DNA of 37,177 nucleotides from IMG/VR virus record IMGVR_UViG_3300036399_001019, positions 1 to 37,177 of that record; one strand, 5' to 3'. Within the stretch, counting starts at the first letter, position 1, and every line of letters starts with the position of its first letter. This DNA comes from a virus. Positions 28,708 through 36,296 of this stretch are shown piece by piece. Position numbers and translations under genes: made by a program. The notes beneath the pieces were generated by a model. The model did not search any database. It was not told where the DNA came from and saw only the letters and a list, made by a program, of their open reading frames with translations.

Positions 28708-29475
28708 TTAGTAAGTGGCTCGGCAGTCGAGGCGGTCGAATGTGGCTGTGCGGCAGATGCCGACTACGTTCACGCTCCCGACGAATGTTTCAATGGCGGC
28801 GATGACGAAGGATGAGCGCACGGGCTTGAGGGCGGCGATCGCTTTGGCAATCGAGTTTTGGACTGATTCGGGGGTTTGAAGCCAGCCGAGGCCGACCGTG
28901 AAAGTGTAGGGCGTGCCTTTTGGCGTGGTCTGCCACCACTCGGTGAGCACAAGCGCGATGCCGAACGATTGGAGGAGAGATTTGATGGCTGCAACGGTTC
29001 CTTTTTTCCGGTGAATCTCGGCGCTGTTCTTGATGACATTCCGCTTTGTGGCTGTCGTCCAGTTGGCATCCCACTCGTCAACTGATGCGGCCCAGGCTAA
29101 CCATGGCAGGAGGTTTTCTGGGCATGTGTCAGGGTTCCATAGTGAGCGAATAGGCGTGGAGATTGTTCCGAGGCGGGAGGTTGCAAGGGAGAGTGATCGC
29201 TCCGGGCCTGTGGCGTTCGGCGGCAGGAGGTCGCGGAGGGTTATGTCTGCGGCGATTTCGTCTTCGTTTACCGGATCGCCATAGGGGACATTTGTTCGGT
29301 TCGTCCATGCGACTTTGATCGCAACTTTGGTGTCGAGAAGATCGCCTGCGGAGCTGTATTCCTGCCGTAAAATATTCCAGAGAAGGTCTGTGGTTTTTGC
29401 GGCGTTCGGCGCTTGCCCGTAGTAAAAGAAATTCCCGTCCTGGTCTGACAGGTATTGGTAAATCGACTTGCTCAT
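28708..29475 (-). CDS. Tail protein I (baseplate)
   Basis: The C-terminal 160 residues follow P2 gpI: IRSLWNPDTCPENLLPWLAW, AASVDEWDANWTTATKRNVI, HRKKGTVAAIKSLLQSFGIA, TEWWQTTPKGTPYTFTVGLG. The extra N-terminal 100 residues (SIYQYLSDQDGNFFYYGQAP) are longer than in P2. It links the baseplate wedge to the fibres. Confidence 0.9.
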   Translation of the reverse strand: MSKSIYQYLSDQDGNFFYYGQAPNAAKTTDLLWNILRQEYSSAGDLLDTKVAIKVAWTNRTNVPYGDPVNEDEIAADITLRDLLPPNATGPERSLSLATSRLGTISTPIRSLWNPDTCPENLLPWLAWAASVDEWDANWTTATKRNVIKNSAEIHRKKGTVAAIKSLLQSFGIALVLTEWWQTTPKGTPYTFTVGLGWLQTPESVQNSIAKAIAALKPVRSSFVIAAIETFVGSVNVVGICRTATFDRLDCRATY

Positions 29476-29476
29476 T

Positions 29477-30376
29477 TTATTGGCTCAAGCCTCCGTATGT
29501 CAGGTTGATCGCGGTGCAGAAGGGCGCTTGCGTGTGGTCGCAGACGATGTTGGCCGTGGGGGCGGCGAGGTTGACTTTTTGAACTCCGTCCACATGGAGA
29601 GCGGCAAAGATGGCGGAAAGATTGATGTCGTTGCCGACTTTGTGGTTTTGCGTGGCGAAAGCTTGGGCGCTGGCTTGGGCTTCGGCCATGACCACCGAGG
29701 AGTCGGGGCCGGGGAATGTGTAAATCGTCGCGGTGATTGTGTAGTTTTGAATCGATGCGCCTTGCACGGTGACGGCATCCGTGAGCGGGCGGACGCTTTC
29801 GGCGTTGAGGGCCTGCGTGACATTGGAAATGACGGTTGCCGAGGGTGCGCCGTTGCCTGTGAGGCCGAGGACGGTAACGAGGACATTGCCGGGGGAGACG
29901 GTAGGAGGGCCGACGATGGTGGCGTGTTTCACGCCGGCTACTTTTAGCGCGTGGTAAAGGTAGCTTCCCTCGGGGCCTGCGGTGCTCAAGCCCTCAAGGG
30001 CGAGTGTGACCCGATAACGGAAATCGGTGTCGGTTTCCATGACGGCCAAGCGCGGCGGGATTGCTGTCGGGGCTGCTGGCACGAGGACTTTGCGGGTTGT
30101 CCCGAAAATCGCTCCAAGTTGGTCGAGGTCAGCGCCGGTGGCATAGGCGAGCATGACTCCACGGGCGGCATCGTTGACCCGTTGCCGGATGAGCATTTCG
30201 CGGTATGCACAGACTTCCAGAACCTTGAAAGCTGGGTCCGACTCCACAATGGCCGTGAAAGCCACATCGCGGGCTTTGAGGTCGTCCACCATTTCTTGCA
30301 AAATCGCGGCGTAGTCGAGGCTCTCGACAATCGTCGGCGCTGGGAGGCTACTGAGATCGATTGGCGTGTAACTCAT
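29477..30376 (-). CDS. Baseplate assembly protein J
   Basis: The 299-residue protein fits gpJ/gp6-like wedge proteins: YTPIDLSSLPAPTIVESLDY, VCAYREMLIRQRVNDAARGV, MLAYATGADLDQLGAIFGTT, DFRYRVTLALEGLSTAGPEG and VLVTVLGLTGNGAPS. It overlaps the W gene as ATGA. Confidence 0.93.
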   Translation of the reverse strand: MSYTPIDLSSLPAPTIVESLDYAAILQEMVDDLKARDVAFTAIVESDPAFKVLEVCAYREMLIRQRVNDAARGVMLAYATGADLDQLGAIFGTTRKVLVPAAPTAIPPRLAVMETDTDFRYRVTLALEGLSTAGPEGSYLYHALKVAGVKHATIVGPPTVSPGNVLVTVLGLTGNGAPSATVISNVTQALNAESVRPLTDAVTVQGASIQNYTITATIYTFPGPDSSVVMAEAQASAQAFATQNHKVGNDINLSAIFAALHVDGVQKVNLAAPTANIVCDHTQAPFCTAINLTYGGLSQ

Positions 30377-30699
30377 ACAACCATCCCGTCCAGCGTGAGC
30401 GCGGTTCCGGTGGGGAGATAGACGCCCTCGAGCGCGATGGTGATCTTGCCCGGTTCGATGGCTTGGGCGATGACGCGAGTAATCTCAACGCGAGGTTCCC
30501 ATTTGCGGATCGCCTCGATGGTGGCGACATAGATTTCGACGATGGTTCCGCGATTCATCGGCGCGTCTACGAGGTCGAACAGGCGCGAGCCGTAGTCTCG
30601 GAGCATGACGCGAGAGCCGAGAGGGGTCGTTAAGATGTCCCGTATCGACTGCTTCAAATGGTCCAGCCCGGAAAGCGCCTTGCCGGTCTCGCTGCTCAT
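30373..30699 (-). CDS. Baseplate wedge protein W (gp25-like)
   Basis: The 108-residue protein carries the gp25 pattern: GLDHLKQSIRDILTTPLGSR, VMLRDYGSRLFDLVDAPMN, IEAIRKWEPRVEITRVI. It is the P2 W wedge subunit. ATG 30708 would add three residues. A composite dispersed repeat separates it from V. Confidence 0.93.
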   Translation of the reverse strand: MSSETGKALSGLDHLKQSIRDILTTPLGSRVMLRDYGSRLFDLVDAPMNRGTIVEIYVATIEAIRKWEPRVEITRVIAQAIEPGKITIALEGVYLPTGTALTLDGMVV

Positions 30700-30737
30700 G
30701 CCTCGCATGCTGGCGAATTTTAGGGGCGCGTTGGGGG

Positions 30738-30809
30738 GTGTCTTCTGCGGGGACTTCCCTCGAAGCGGTCAGAAAAGATTAACCACGGAGGACACGGAGA
30801 GCACGGAGG
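30738..30809 (-). repeat. Composite dispersed repeat, copy 4
   Basis: Bases 30738-30758 hold the GGAAGT-CCCCGCAGAAGACAC element on the minus strand, and 30783-30809 the CCACGGAGGACACGGAG tract in plus orientation with a further GCACGGAGG unit. It fills the gap between V and W, 39 bases upstream of W. Confidence 0.8.
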
Positions 30810-30812
30810 AGG

Positions 30813-31586
30813 TTATGGATTTGGGACGGCGGTTAGTGCTGGTCCTGACATGACGCCGCCGTGAGTGTGGGTGGAGAGCGTGATACCGTTGGATTTCATT
30901 AAGCCGGTCTGGTCGTAGTTGCCGGTTTGGGTGATGTTGCCTGTGATCGTGATTCCGCCGGATGCAATTTCGAGGGTGGTTCCTCCGACCGTGATTTTCA
31001 CGCTCCCGCTGGTGACTTCGATTTTGCTGCTGCTGCCGAGGGTGTGCGTGATTTTGCTGGCGGTGATTTCGCTTTTGGCATCGGTGCCGATTTGGGCGAG
31101 GATTTTGGAGGCGGTGATTTCGGTTTTTGCGTCTGATCCGACCTTGGCCGTGATCTTCGATGGCGTAATCTCGCTTTCCGCATCGTCTCCGACTTTGACG
31201 GTGGCCTTGCCTTCGGGGAGTTGCAGGAGGTGAGTGTGGTTTTCTCGGTCGTATTCGAGGATTGCGCCGTCTTTGTAGGTGGTTCGGCTGATCTCGGCTT
31301 TGTCAGCGTTGGCGGGGTAGTCGTTTTTATAGACTCCTCCTGGCATGACATAGCCAGCGGAGAGTTCGCCGCCGGGGGCCATGACGATGACTTGCTCACC
31401 GACTTCGGGGGCGTGCCATGTGCGGTCTTCACCGGCGCGGCTGGTGAGCCACGGGAGCCATGCGCTGGTGTTGTCTCCCATCGTGACACGCAGGCGGGCC
31501 TTGGCGTAGTCCGCCTCAAGCACGGTGCCGGGGCGGATGGTGTTCGAGAGTCGGCGCTCAAGCTCGCCTATGCGGGCGTTGCTCAT
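30813..31586 (-). CDS. Baseplate spike protein V
   Basis: The 257-residue protein has an OB-fold N-terminus (GTVLEADYAKARLRVTMGDN, TSAWLPWLTSRAGEDRTWHA, GEQVIVMAPGGELSAGYVMP) and a beta-helix with four repeats of 17 residues (KVGSDAKTEITASKI type). It ends in a tip with THTHGG, the His pair that binds iron in P2-like spikes. The start ATG 31586 overlaps the previous stop. It is the membrane-piercing needle. Confidence 0.93.
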   Translation of the reverse strand: MSNARIGELERRLSNTIRPGTVLEADYAKARLRVTMGDNTSAWLPWLTSRAGEDRTWHAPEVGEQVIVMAPGGELSAGYVMPGGVYKNDYPANADKAEISRTTYKDGAILEYDRENHTHLLQLPEGKATVKVGDDAESEITPSKITAKVGSDAKTEITASKILAQIGTDAKSEITASKITHTLGSSSKIEVTSGSVKITVGGTTLEIASGGITITGNITQTGNYDQTGLMKSNGITLSTHTHGGVMSGPALTAVPNP

Positions 31587-32125
31587 GGCGCGAGGAGGTC
31601 TTGGATCGGCACATAGTCCGGCTCGTGAGGGATGCCGATCTTTGGCACCCACGAGGCGCGGATGTCGGTTGGAAGTGCTCCACCTTCGGGCCATGCGGTT
31701 TCACCGAGGAGGCAGGTGTGTTCCCATTCGACCCTCCATGTTTCGTATTCGGGATTCTCGGCGTCGAACTCTTGTGGGGTTGCGGCGATGAAGCGGGCTG
31801 GGGTCACTGGCATTCCGAAACGCTGGCCTTGGAGGAATGCGGCGAAGTTTGCGGCCATGAGACGCACCGCGAATTTGTTGCCCTGCTTGTAGGAGTAGAT
31901 GAGCGAAGCGGAAAAGCGGATGTCGACCTGGAGTTGCTGCGTTCCCACATCCGAGGGGTCGGACGGCTCGATGGTGTCCAACTCGAAAGTGATTGCTGGC
32001 ACCTCGATCTTGTCGTTGAAGCGCGAATAGGCGGCGATGGTTTTGACCGTGCTGCCGAATTTGGCGTTGATCTTCTCGGCAATCTTCGTGTGGAGAACGG
32101 CGAGGTCTATTTGGACATTTGCCAT
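31583..32125 (-). CDS. Tail-completion / neck protein (180 aa)
   Basis: The protein has a helical N-terminus (IDLAVLHTKIAEKINAKFGS) and a beta-rich body (VPAITFELDTIEPSDPSDVG, QLQVDIRFSASLIYSYKQGN, YETWRVEWEHTCLLGETAWP). It sits between the Z/gp10-like protein and the spike gene, where tail terminators or R-like completion proteins of P2 relatives are found. Assignment is by pattern and position. Confidence 0.7.
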   Translation of the reverse strand: MANVQIDLAVLHTKIAEKINAKFGSTVKTIAAYSRFNDKIEVPAITFELDTIEPSDPSDVGTQQLQVDIRFSASLIYSYKQGNKFAVRLMAANFAAFLQGQRFGMPVTPARFIAATPQEFDAENPEYETWRVEWEHTCLLGETAWPEGGALPTDIRASWVPKIGIPHEPDYVPIQDLLAP

Positions 32126-32622
32126 TTTAGTTGGGATTCAAATTCGCGTTGCAGGCGTTCGCCGATTTCGTTTTCGAGACTGCCCATGGCATCCATGCCG
32201 GGGTCGAGGATGTTGATGCCTGGGGATTTTTTAATCGGCAGGCGTTCTTTTCCGACCCGTTCAAAGACATGCCCACCCATTTTTTTAGATATAAATGCAC
32301 CGGGGCGTTTGGCTGGGCCTGCGGTGACTCCGCTCTTGGTCTGGCGAGGCTTCATGGCCTTTAGTGGGATGTTGCGGAGGCCAGCCCACACGCGCCCGAG
32401 GACGCCATCTTTGCCCATCACTTCCACGCGCATGCGGCCTTTAATGACTTTGCCTGTGACTTTGGTGGCCTTGGAGATTCGGCGGGCTGCTTCGTTGCCT
32501 GCCCAGCGGGTTACGCGAGAGACGGCTGTGCGCATGGCGGGGGCGATCTGCGCGGCGGTTGCTCCGAGGTCGCGCCCAATGCGGTCGAGGCCCTTGGCGT
32601 TGATGAAAATCATGTCACTCAT
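32107..32622 (-). CDS. Minor tail protein Z / HK97 gp10-like (171 aa)
   Basis: ATG 32622 is preferred over more upstream starts in this frame. The protein is basic and helical at first (FINAKGLDRIGRDLGATAAQ, AMRTAVSRVTRWAGNEAARR, ISKATKVTGKVIKGRMRVEV), then has a beta part (VLGRVWAGLRNIPLKAM). It ends in a helical tail. This is the layout of prophage minor tail protein Z and related tail-completion proteins. Confidence 0.75.
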   Translation of the reverse strand: MSDMIFINAKGLDRIGRDLGATAAQIAPAMRTAVSRVTRWAGNEAARRISKATKVTGKVIKGRMRVEVMGKDGVLGRVWAGLRNIPLKAMKPRQTKSGVTAGPAKRPGAFISKKMGGHVFERVGKERLPIKKSPGINILDPGMDAMGSLENEIGERLQREFESQLKWQMSK

Positions 32623-32908
32623 GGGCGAGCGTGACGGTGGCGAGGCCGGTGCCGTCTGGCTGGATTCCCAGCACGGTGTAATCTTTGCCTTCGACTTTGC
32701 AGGCGGTTTCGTGGGGGATGCCGGTGACATCCGACTCTTTGCACTGGAAACGGGGCTGCGTGCTGTCGAGGACTACCTCGCCCACGGCGCTGTCGAAAAA
32801 GGCGTTGTCGAAATAGCCGCGCACGATCCGGGTTCCGGTGGGAAGGGCAAACAGAATCTCGGTGTGGTCGAGACCGGAGAAAAAGACATCGAGGTTGCCG
32901 TAGGTCAT
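32615..32908 (-). CDS. Head-tail joining protein, FII-like (97 aa)
   Basis: RIVRGYFDNAFFDSAVGEVV, RFQCKESDVTGIPHETACKV and DYTVLGIQPDGTGLATVTLA resemble lambda gpFII-type joiners: R-G-x-F-D near the start, a G-D-x-L-like middle, then a D-G-x-G strand. It overlaps the endolysin stop and the next start, as expected in a compact neck cluster. Confidence 0.78.
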   Translation of the reverse strand: MTYGNLDVFFSGLDHTEILFALPTGTRIVRGYFDNAFFDSAVGEVVLDSTQPRFQCKESDVTGIPHETACKVEGKDYTVLGIQPDGTGLATVTLAHE

Positions 32909-33414
32909 CGGGCGGGGTGTATGCGAATGAAATTTCGAGCGAGGGATTTTGGCCGGATTTTGCGCCAGACTCCATCGCCGTTCTCGCTGTCGCGTGTGCC
33001 GGAGAAGTTCGTGTTTCCTTCCACCGTGACGAGGTTCTTTCCATCGTCCTCAAGGACGATTCCCACATGCGAAAAATCAAAGGTCACGATGTCACCCGGC
33101 TGGGCGGCGTCTTGGTCGGTGTAGATGCTGGTCGTGCGGGTGCGGGCCTTTGCCCATGTCACGAATCCATACGCCAGCGCGGTGCGGGGTTGCCATTGGG
33201 CGGGCGTGCGGGTGAGGCGTAGCCACTCAGGGACATCGTTTTCTATGAGCCATTGCTGAACGCAAAACGAGACAAAAGCGGCGCACCAAGGCCACGGGCC
33301 GGGTGGTAGGTCGGTGGCGCGTTGGTAGTCGCGGATTCGCTGGCCGCGATTGTTGCCGCCCTCTTCGCGGATGCCGATCTCAGCTTGGGCGATGGCGAGG
33401 AGTCGGTGAAGCAT
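32905..33414 (-). CDS. Endolysin with CHAP-type peptidase domain
   Basis: The 169-residue protein contains AQAEIGIREEGGNNRGQRIR and the nucleophile region PGPWPWCAAFVSFCVQQW with C44. DFSHVGIV carries the catalytic His (H116), and VEGNTN gives the polar third residue. These define a CHAP/NlpC-P60-like amidase or endopeptidase that cuts peptidoglycan. There is no signal peptide, so it needs the holin. It directly follows the holin and spanin candidates. Confidence 0.85.
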   Translation of the reverse strand: MLHRLLAIAQAEIGIREEGGNNRGQRIRDYQRATDLPPGPWPWCAAFVSFCVQQWLIENDVPEWLRLTRTPAQWQPRTALAYGFVTWAKARTRTTSIYTDQDAAQPGDIVTFDFSHVGIVLEDDGKNLVTVEGNTNFSGTRDSENGDGVWRKIRPKSLARNFIRIHPAR

Positions 33415-33432
33415 TTTAGTAGCGGGGCAGGA

Positions 33433-33609
33433 TCATTTCTTCTCTTTGCGAAAAATGTTGATGGCTCCCACCACGGCCATTCCGGCAGCGGCGATGGCGT
33501 TGGCTTTGTCGGGATCAAGAACGATTCCGGCTGCGGAGGTGACGAATACGAGGCCGCGCCATGTTGAGGCTTCGGCGAGGCGGGCGAGGATGTAGTCGAG
33601 TGCTTTCAT
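33433..33609 (-). CDS. Holin candidate (58 aa)
   Basis: MKALDYILARLAEASTWRGL then VFVTSAAGIVLDPDKANAIA and AAGMAVVGAINIFRKEKK contains two hydrophobic segments around a short DPDKA loop and a basic C-terminus, a common phage holin layout. ATG 33609 overlaps the upstream stop. It lies right before the endolysin gene. Confidence 0.75.
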   Translation of the reverse strand: MKALDYILARLAEASTWRGLVFVTSAAGIVLDPDKANAIAAAGMAVVGAINIFRKEKK

Positions 33610-33785
33610 TTGTCTTTGAGGCTGGGGATTTGCGGGTTGAACCAGTCCAGCGTGACTGGTGGGAAGTAGCGGATGCCGACCTCCACTCGCCCGAGGCTTC
33701 CCATCTTTTCCCCGCTTGGCGGCAGCGGGATGCTTGCGCATCCGGGCAGGAGTAGGAGCGGCAGGAGTGCCAGCAGGTTTTTCAT
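33606..33785 (-). CDS. Outer-membrane lipoprotein, o-spanin candidate (59 aa)
   Basis: The protein starts with a lipoprotein signal (MKNLLALLPLLLLPGC), with the lipobox Cys at 16. The rest is short and Pro-rich (ASIPLPPSGEKMGS, RYFPPVTLDWFNPQIPS). Size, lipobox and Pro content match Rz1-type outer-membrane spanin subunits. It is overlapped at both ends by neighbouring lysis genes. Confidence 0.7.
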   Translation of the reverse strand: MKNLLALLPLLLLPGCASIPLPPSGEKMGSLGRVEVGIRYFPPVTLDWFNPQIPSLKDK

Positions 33786-34048
33786 TTGGCTTTGAGGCTT
33801 TCTTCGATGCGTTTGGTGCGCTCATCGATGCGGGCGAGGGTTTCGCTGCGCTCGCTGGCGAGGCGTTCGATGGCTTGGAGGCGGATGTCTTGGCGTTCGT
33901 TTTCATTTCTGACTTGGCGCATTTGTTCGGGCAGGACGATCCAGCCGTTAAGTGAAGAAAAGACCGTTGCCACGAGGGCAAGGGCGGCTATGGCTTCCGC
34001 GAGATTCATCTTCACGGCAGGGCGTCCGTCCTTTTCGTCGAGGCTCAT
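33782..34048 (-). CDS. Inner-membrane coiled-coil protein, i-spanin candidate (88 aa)
   Basis: Residues 15-38 form a membrane span (NLAEAIAALALVATVFSSLN) and residues 42-88 a charged coiled coil (RQVRNENERQDIRLQAIERL). This matches an Rz-type spanin that spans the periplasm. It overlaps the lipoprotein gene. If correct, the host has an outer membrane. Similar small phage membrane proteins of unknown role exist, so the call is moderate. Confidence 0.65.
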   Translation of the reverse strand: MSLDEKDGRPAVKMNLAEAIAALALVATVFSSLNGWIVLPEQMRQVRNENERQDIRLQAIERLASERSETLARIDERTKRIEESLKAK

Positions 34049-34212
34049 TTTTTCTTCTTAGGCTCGGCGGCTGTTTCGACGAATGGCTTGGCGAGGCCAA
34101 GGGCGATGAGTTCGCGGGCGAAGGATGGCGAGACTTCGACATCACTGCCGACCGGGCAGGATTCGCCGGCAATCATCAGGCTTTGAAGAAGGGTGATTTT
34201 TTGAGGTTCCAT
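34045..34212 (-). CDS. Small post-capsid protein (55 aa)
   Basis: MEPQKITLLQSLMIAGESCP then VGSDVEVSPSFARELIALGL and AKPFVETAAEPKKKK follows the form of a small protein often found after capsid genes: a strand, G-x-x-V-E-V, then an A-R-E-L-I-x-x-G-x-A helix. Its role is unknown. It follows a terminator, and its stop overlaps the next start. Confidence 0.6.
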   Translation of the reverse strand: MEPQKITLLQSLMIAGESCPVGSDVEVSPSFARELIALGLAKPFVETAAEPKKKK

Positions 34213-34229
34213 GGCGTTTGGTCGTTAGC

Positions 34230-34262
34230 AAAAGCCTCCGCCGCGATTGACACGGCGGAGGC
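34230..34262 (-). terminator. Terminator after the capsid gene
   Basis: On the minus strand GCCTCCGCCG (34262-34253) pairs perfectly over 10 bp with CGGCGGAGGC (34243-34234) across a 9-base loop, followed by four T. It may be partial, allowing capsid excess over the genes downstream. Confidence 0.7.
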
Positions 34263-34283
34263 GGTTGAGTTGTCAGCTATCGT

Positions 34284-36152
34284 TTACGGGCGCTTGCCGA
34301 AAACGAATGACTGGGCGCGGCGGACAGCGAAGTCCACATCCTGCATGCAGACGATGCGGAGACGGCCCTTTGTGCTGTTCGAGTAAGGGTCGACGACGAT
34401 CTCGAGTCCACCCCAGAGACCGATGATGAAGTCGGCGAAGTTTCCGAAGAACACATCGCCAGAGGTGATCTGGTTGGTGATCTCGGTGCGGTAGCCGTTC
34501 ATCGTGCCGTTTTCCCAGATGGTGCCGCCATTGGTGGAGCCGGTTGGGAATTTGAGCGCGGTCTTGGCCATGCCGCGTGTGGATGGGTTGGCGATGAATG
34601 CCATGCTGGCAACATCCGTGTTCTGCGCACTGACGAGGCTTTCCATGTCCACGAGTTCGGCGAAGGTTGGCTGCACCGCTACGAAGCTCTTGGAGAGCAC
34701 GCCTGCGGCGGATTTGATTCCGGTTGGGGCGTTGCTGAGTCCGGTGCCGTAGAAGGCTGCGGAGTCGATGGTGAGGGCGAGTCCTTGGGCGAGGTCGTTA
34801 CGAAGCAGAGCTTCGACGGACAGCGATGGTTGCATGAGCATGCGGCGGGTGATTTCGCCGAAGTTGGCAACGGTGCGAGGACGGAGCGAGACGAGTCCGA
34901 AATCGATGTCGGATTTTGTCGCGTCGTCGTCTTCACCGAGCCAGTAGCCGGTTCCGAATGTTGTTTGCTTGGGCATGTCCACATTGCCGACGAGGCCAGC
35001 CAGCTCGGTGCCGAGGTTCATGATGACGGCCTTGTTGCGGAGGACATCGATGAACGAGGAGGCGAGGAGGTTGGTCTGCACGGTGTTGTTGCCTGTGCCG
35101 GTGTAGCCAGCGGCGGCTTTGCCGGAAACGGTGTTAGTTCCGCGCTGTCCGAAGCCAGAGGTAAGGACATCTACGGGAATCATGGTGCCTTTGACGTTGC
35201 GGTGCGCAACTTGTCCGGCGGCTGCTTCGCAAGCTTCCAACTCGAAAGCCGCATCTTGACGGGCTTTTTTGTCGGTTGGCTCTGCGGCGAGGGCGCGGAT
35301 GAGCTTCACGAAGCTGAAGCTACCAGCCTCGCGTTCGTTGAGGCCGATGGGTGCGTTGCCTTCGCGGACTTGGGCGCTGCGCTTGTCTTTCTCGGCAAGT
35401 GCGGCGGCTTGGAAGTCCACCAGGTTGCCGCCGTCACGCACGATTTGTGCGGCGAGTGCGGGCATGCCGTATTTGTCGCCTGCTTCCAGGATCGAGCGGG
35501 TGCGGTCTTGCTCGCCTTTCACAGCGGCGTTGCGCTCTGCGACGATGTTGATCTCCGGGGCCGCCGGTGCGGGCGCTTGTGGCGCGGGTGTAGGTGTGTC
35601 TTGCATGGGATTTGGTTGATTTGTGCCGTTGCCGATTGGCTCTGGCGGGTTGATAAGGCTGCGACCCACTCCGACAGAGGTGTCGGCTGGGATGGTGACG
35701 ATGCTGATCTCGTAGGGTTCCCACCGCGTGACGGTGTAGACATCGAGGGCTTCGCGTTCTTCGGTCAACTTGACTTCGCGAATGCGGTAGCCGACCGAGA
35801 CTTTCGTGAGGATTCCGTCCTCAACATCTCGCCACGCTTCTTCGGCGCGTTCGGATTTGCCAAAGCGAACCAACGCTCGGCCCATCCCGTCAGCGTCAAT
35901 GCGGGCGGTCTCGACGACTCCGAGGACTTCGGATGCGTCATGGTTGAACAAAAGATTAGCGCGGTCGTTGAGCCGCGAGAGGTCGCAGGCATCCGCCGAG
36001 TGATCGAGGACTTCGACCATGCCAGGCCAACGCTCGATCTCGGCGTTGCTGGAAAATGCCAGCTCCACCGTGCGCGACTCCGCGCTGATCGTGCCGATCG
36101 TCATGACTCGGCGCATTGGCTGGCTAAAAAATTCTTTCGCGGCGGGCTTCAT
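34284..36152 (-). CDS. Prohead protease - HK97-fold major capsid fusion protein
   Basis: One 622-residue frame holds both functions. Residues 1-170 are an HK97-type serine protease (VELAFSSNAEIERWPGMVEV, LLFNHDASEVLG with His71, ILTKVSVGYRIREVKL with Ser119). A Pro/Ala-rich linker follows (PTPAPQAPAPAAPE), then a delta/scaffold-like helical segment (VKGEQDRTRSILEAGDKYGM). The rest is capsid (GTMIPVDVLTSGFGQRGTNT, VIMNLGTELAGLVGNVDMPK, TGYWLGEDDDATKSDIDFGL, FGEITRRMLMQPSLSVEALL, TRGMAKTALKFPTGSTNGGT). Other possible starts are ATG 36116 and 36104. The protease should cleave itself off during maturation. Confidence 0.93.
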   Translation of the reverse strand: MKPAAKEFFSQPMRRVMTIGTISAESRTVELAFSSNAEIERWPGMVEVLDHSADACDLSRLNDRANLLFNHDASEVLGVVETARIDADGMGRALVRFGKSERAEEAWRDVEDGILTKVSVGYRIREVKLTEEREALDVYTVTRWEPYEISIVTIPADTSVGVGRSLINPPEPIGNGTNQPNPMQDTPTPAPQAPAPAAPEINIVAERNAAVKGEQDRTRSILEAGDKYGMPALAAQIVRDGGNLVDFQAAALAEKDKRSAQVREGNAPIGLNEREAGSFSFVKLIRALAAEPTDKKARQDAAFELEACEAAAGQVAHRNVKGTMIPVDVLTSGFGQRGTNTVSGKAAAGYTGTGNNTVQTNLLASSFIDVLRNKAVIMNLGTELAGLVGNVDMPKQTTFGTGYWLGEDDDATKSDIDFGLVSLRPRTVANFGEITRRMLMQPSLSVEALLRNDLAQGLALTIDSAAFYGTGLSNAPTGIKSAAGVLSKSFVAVQPTFAELVDMESLVSAQNTDVASMAFIANPSTRGMAKTALKFPTGSTNGGTIWENGTMNGYRTEITNQITSGDVFFGNFADFIIGLWGGLEIVVDPYSNSTKGRLRIVCMQDVDFAVRRAQSFVFGKRP

Positions 36153-36183
36153 CTGTGCGCGAATTTTGCCAGCGGGGGGCGGG

Positions 36184-36243
36184 TTGTCTTCTGCGGGGCG
36201 TTCCGAGGAGGTTTGACCACGGAGGACACAGAGGCCACGGAGG
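36184..36243 (-). repeat. Composite dispersed repeat, copy 5
   Basis: The minus strand carries GGAACG-CCCCGCAGAAGACA (36204-36184, one mismatch at the end) and the plus strand a CCACGGAGGACACAGAGG tract at 36217-36243. It lies between the terminator and the capsid gene, 32 bases before ATG 36152. Confidence 0.8.
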
Positions 36244-36246
36244 CAC

Positions 36247-36280
36247 AAAAAACCCGGCGTGGGTTTTGGCCCACGCCGGG
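36247..36280 (-). terminator. Strong rho-independent terminator after the fibre gene
   Basis: On the minus strand CCCGGCGTGGG (36280-36270) and CCCACGCCGGG (36263-36253) form a perfect 11-bp stem with a 6-base loop, followed by six T. It lies 16 bases past the fibre stop and should separate the fibre cassette from the capsid unit. Confidence 0.92.
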
Positions 36281-36296
36281 AAACAACAAACCAAAC

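Noticed and set aside
31601-33124. Plus-strand open frame of about 507 codons across the neck genes
   Set aside because: It covers four well-supported overlapping minus-strand genes and shows no domain pattern.
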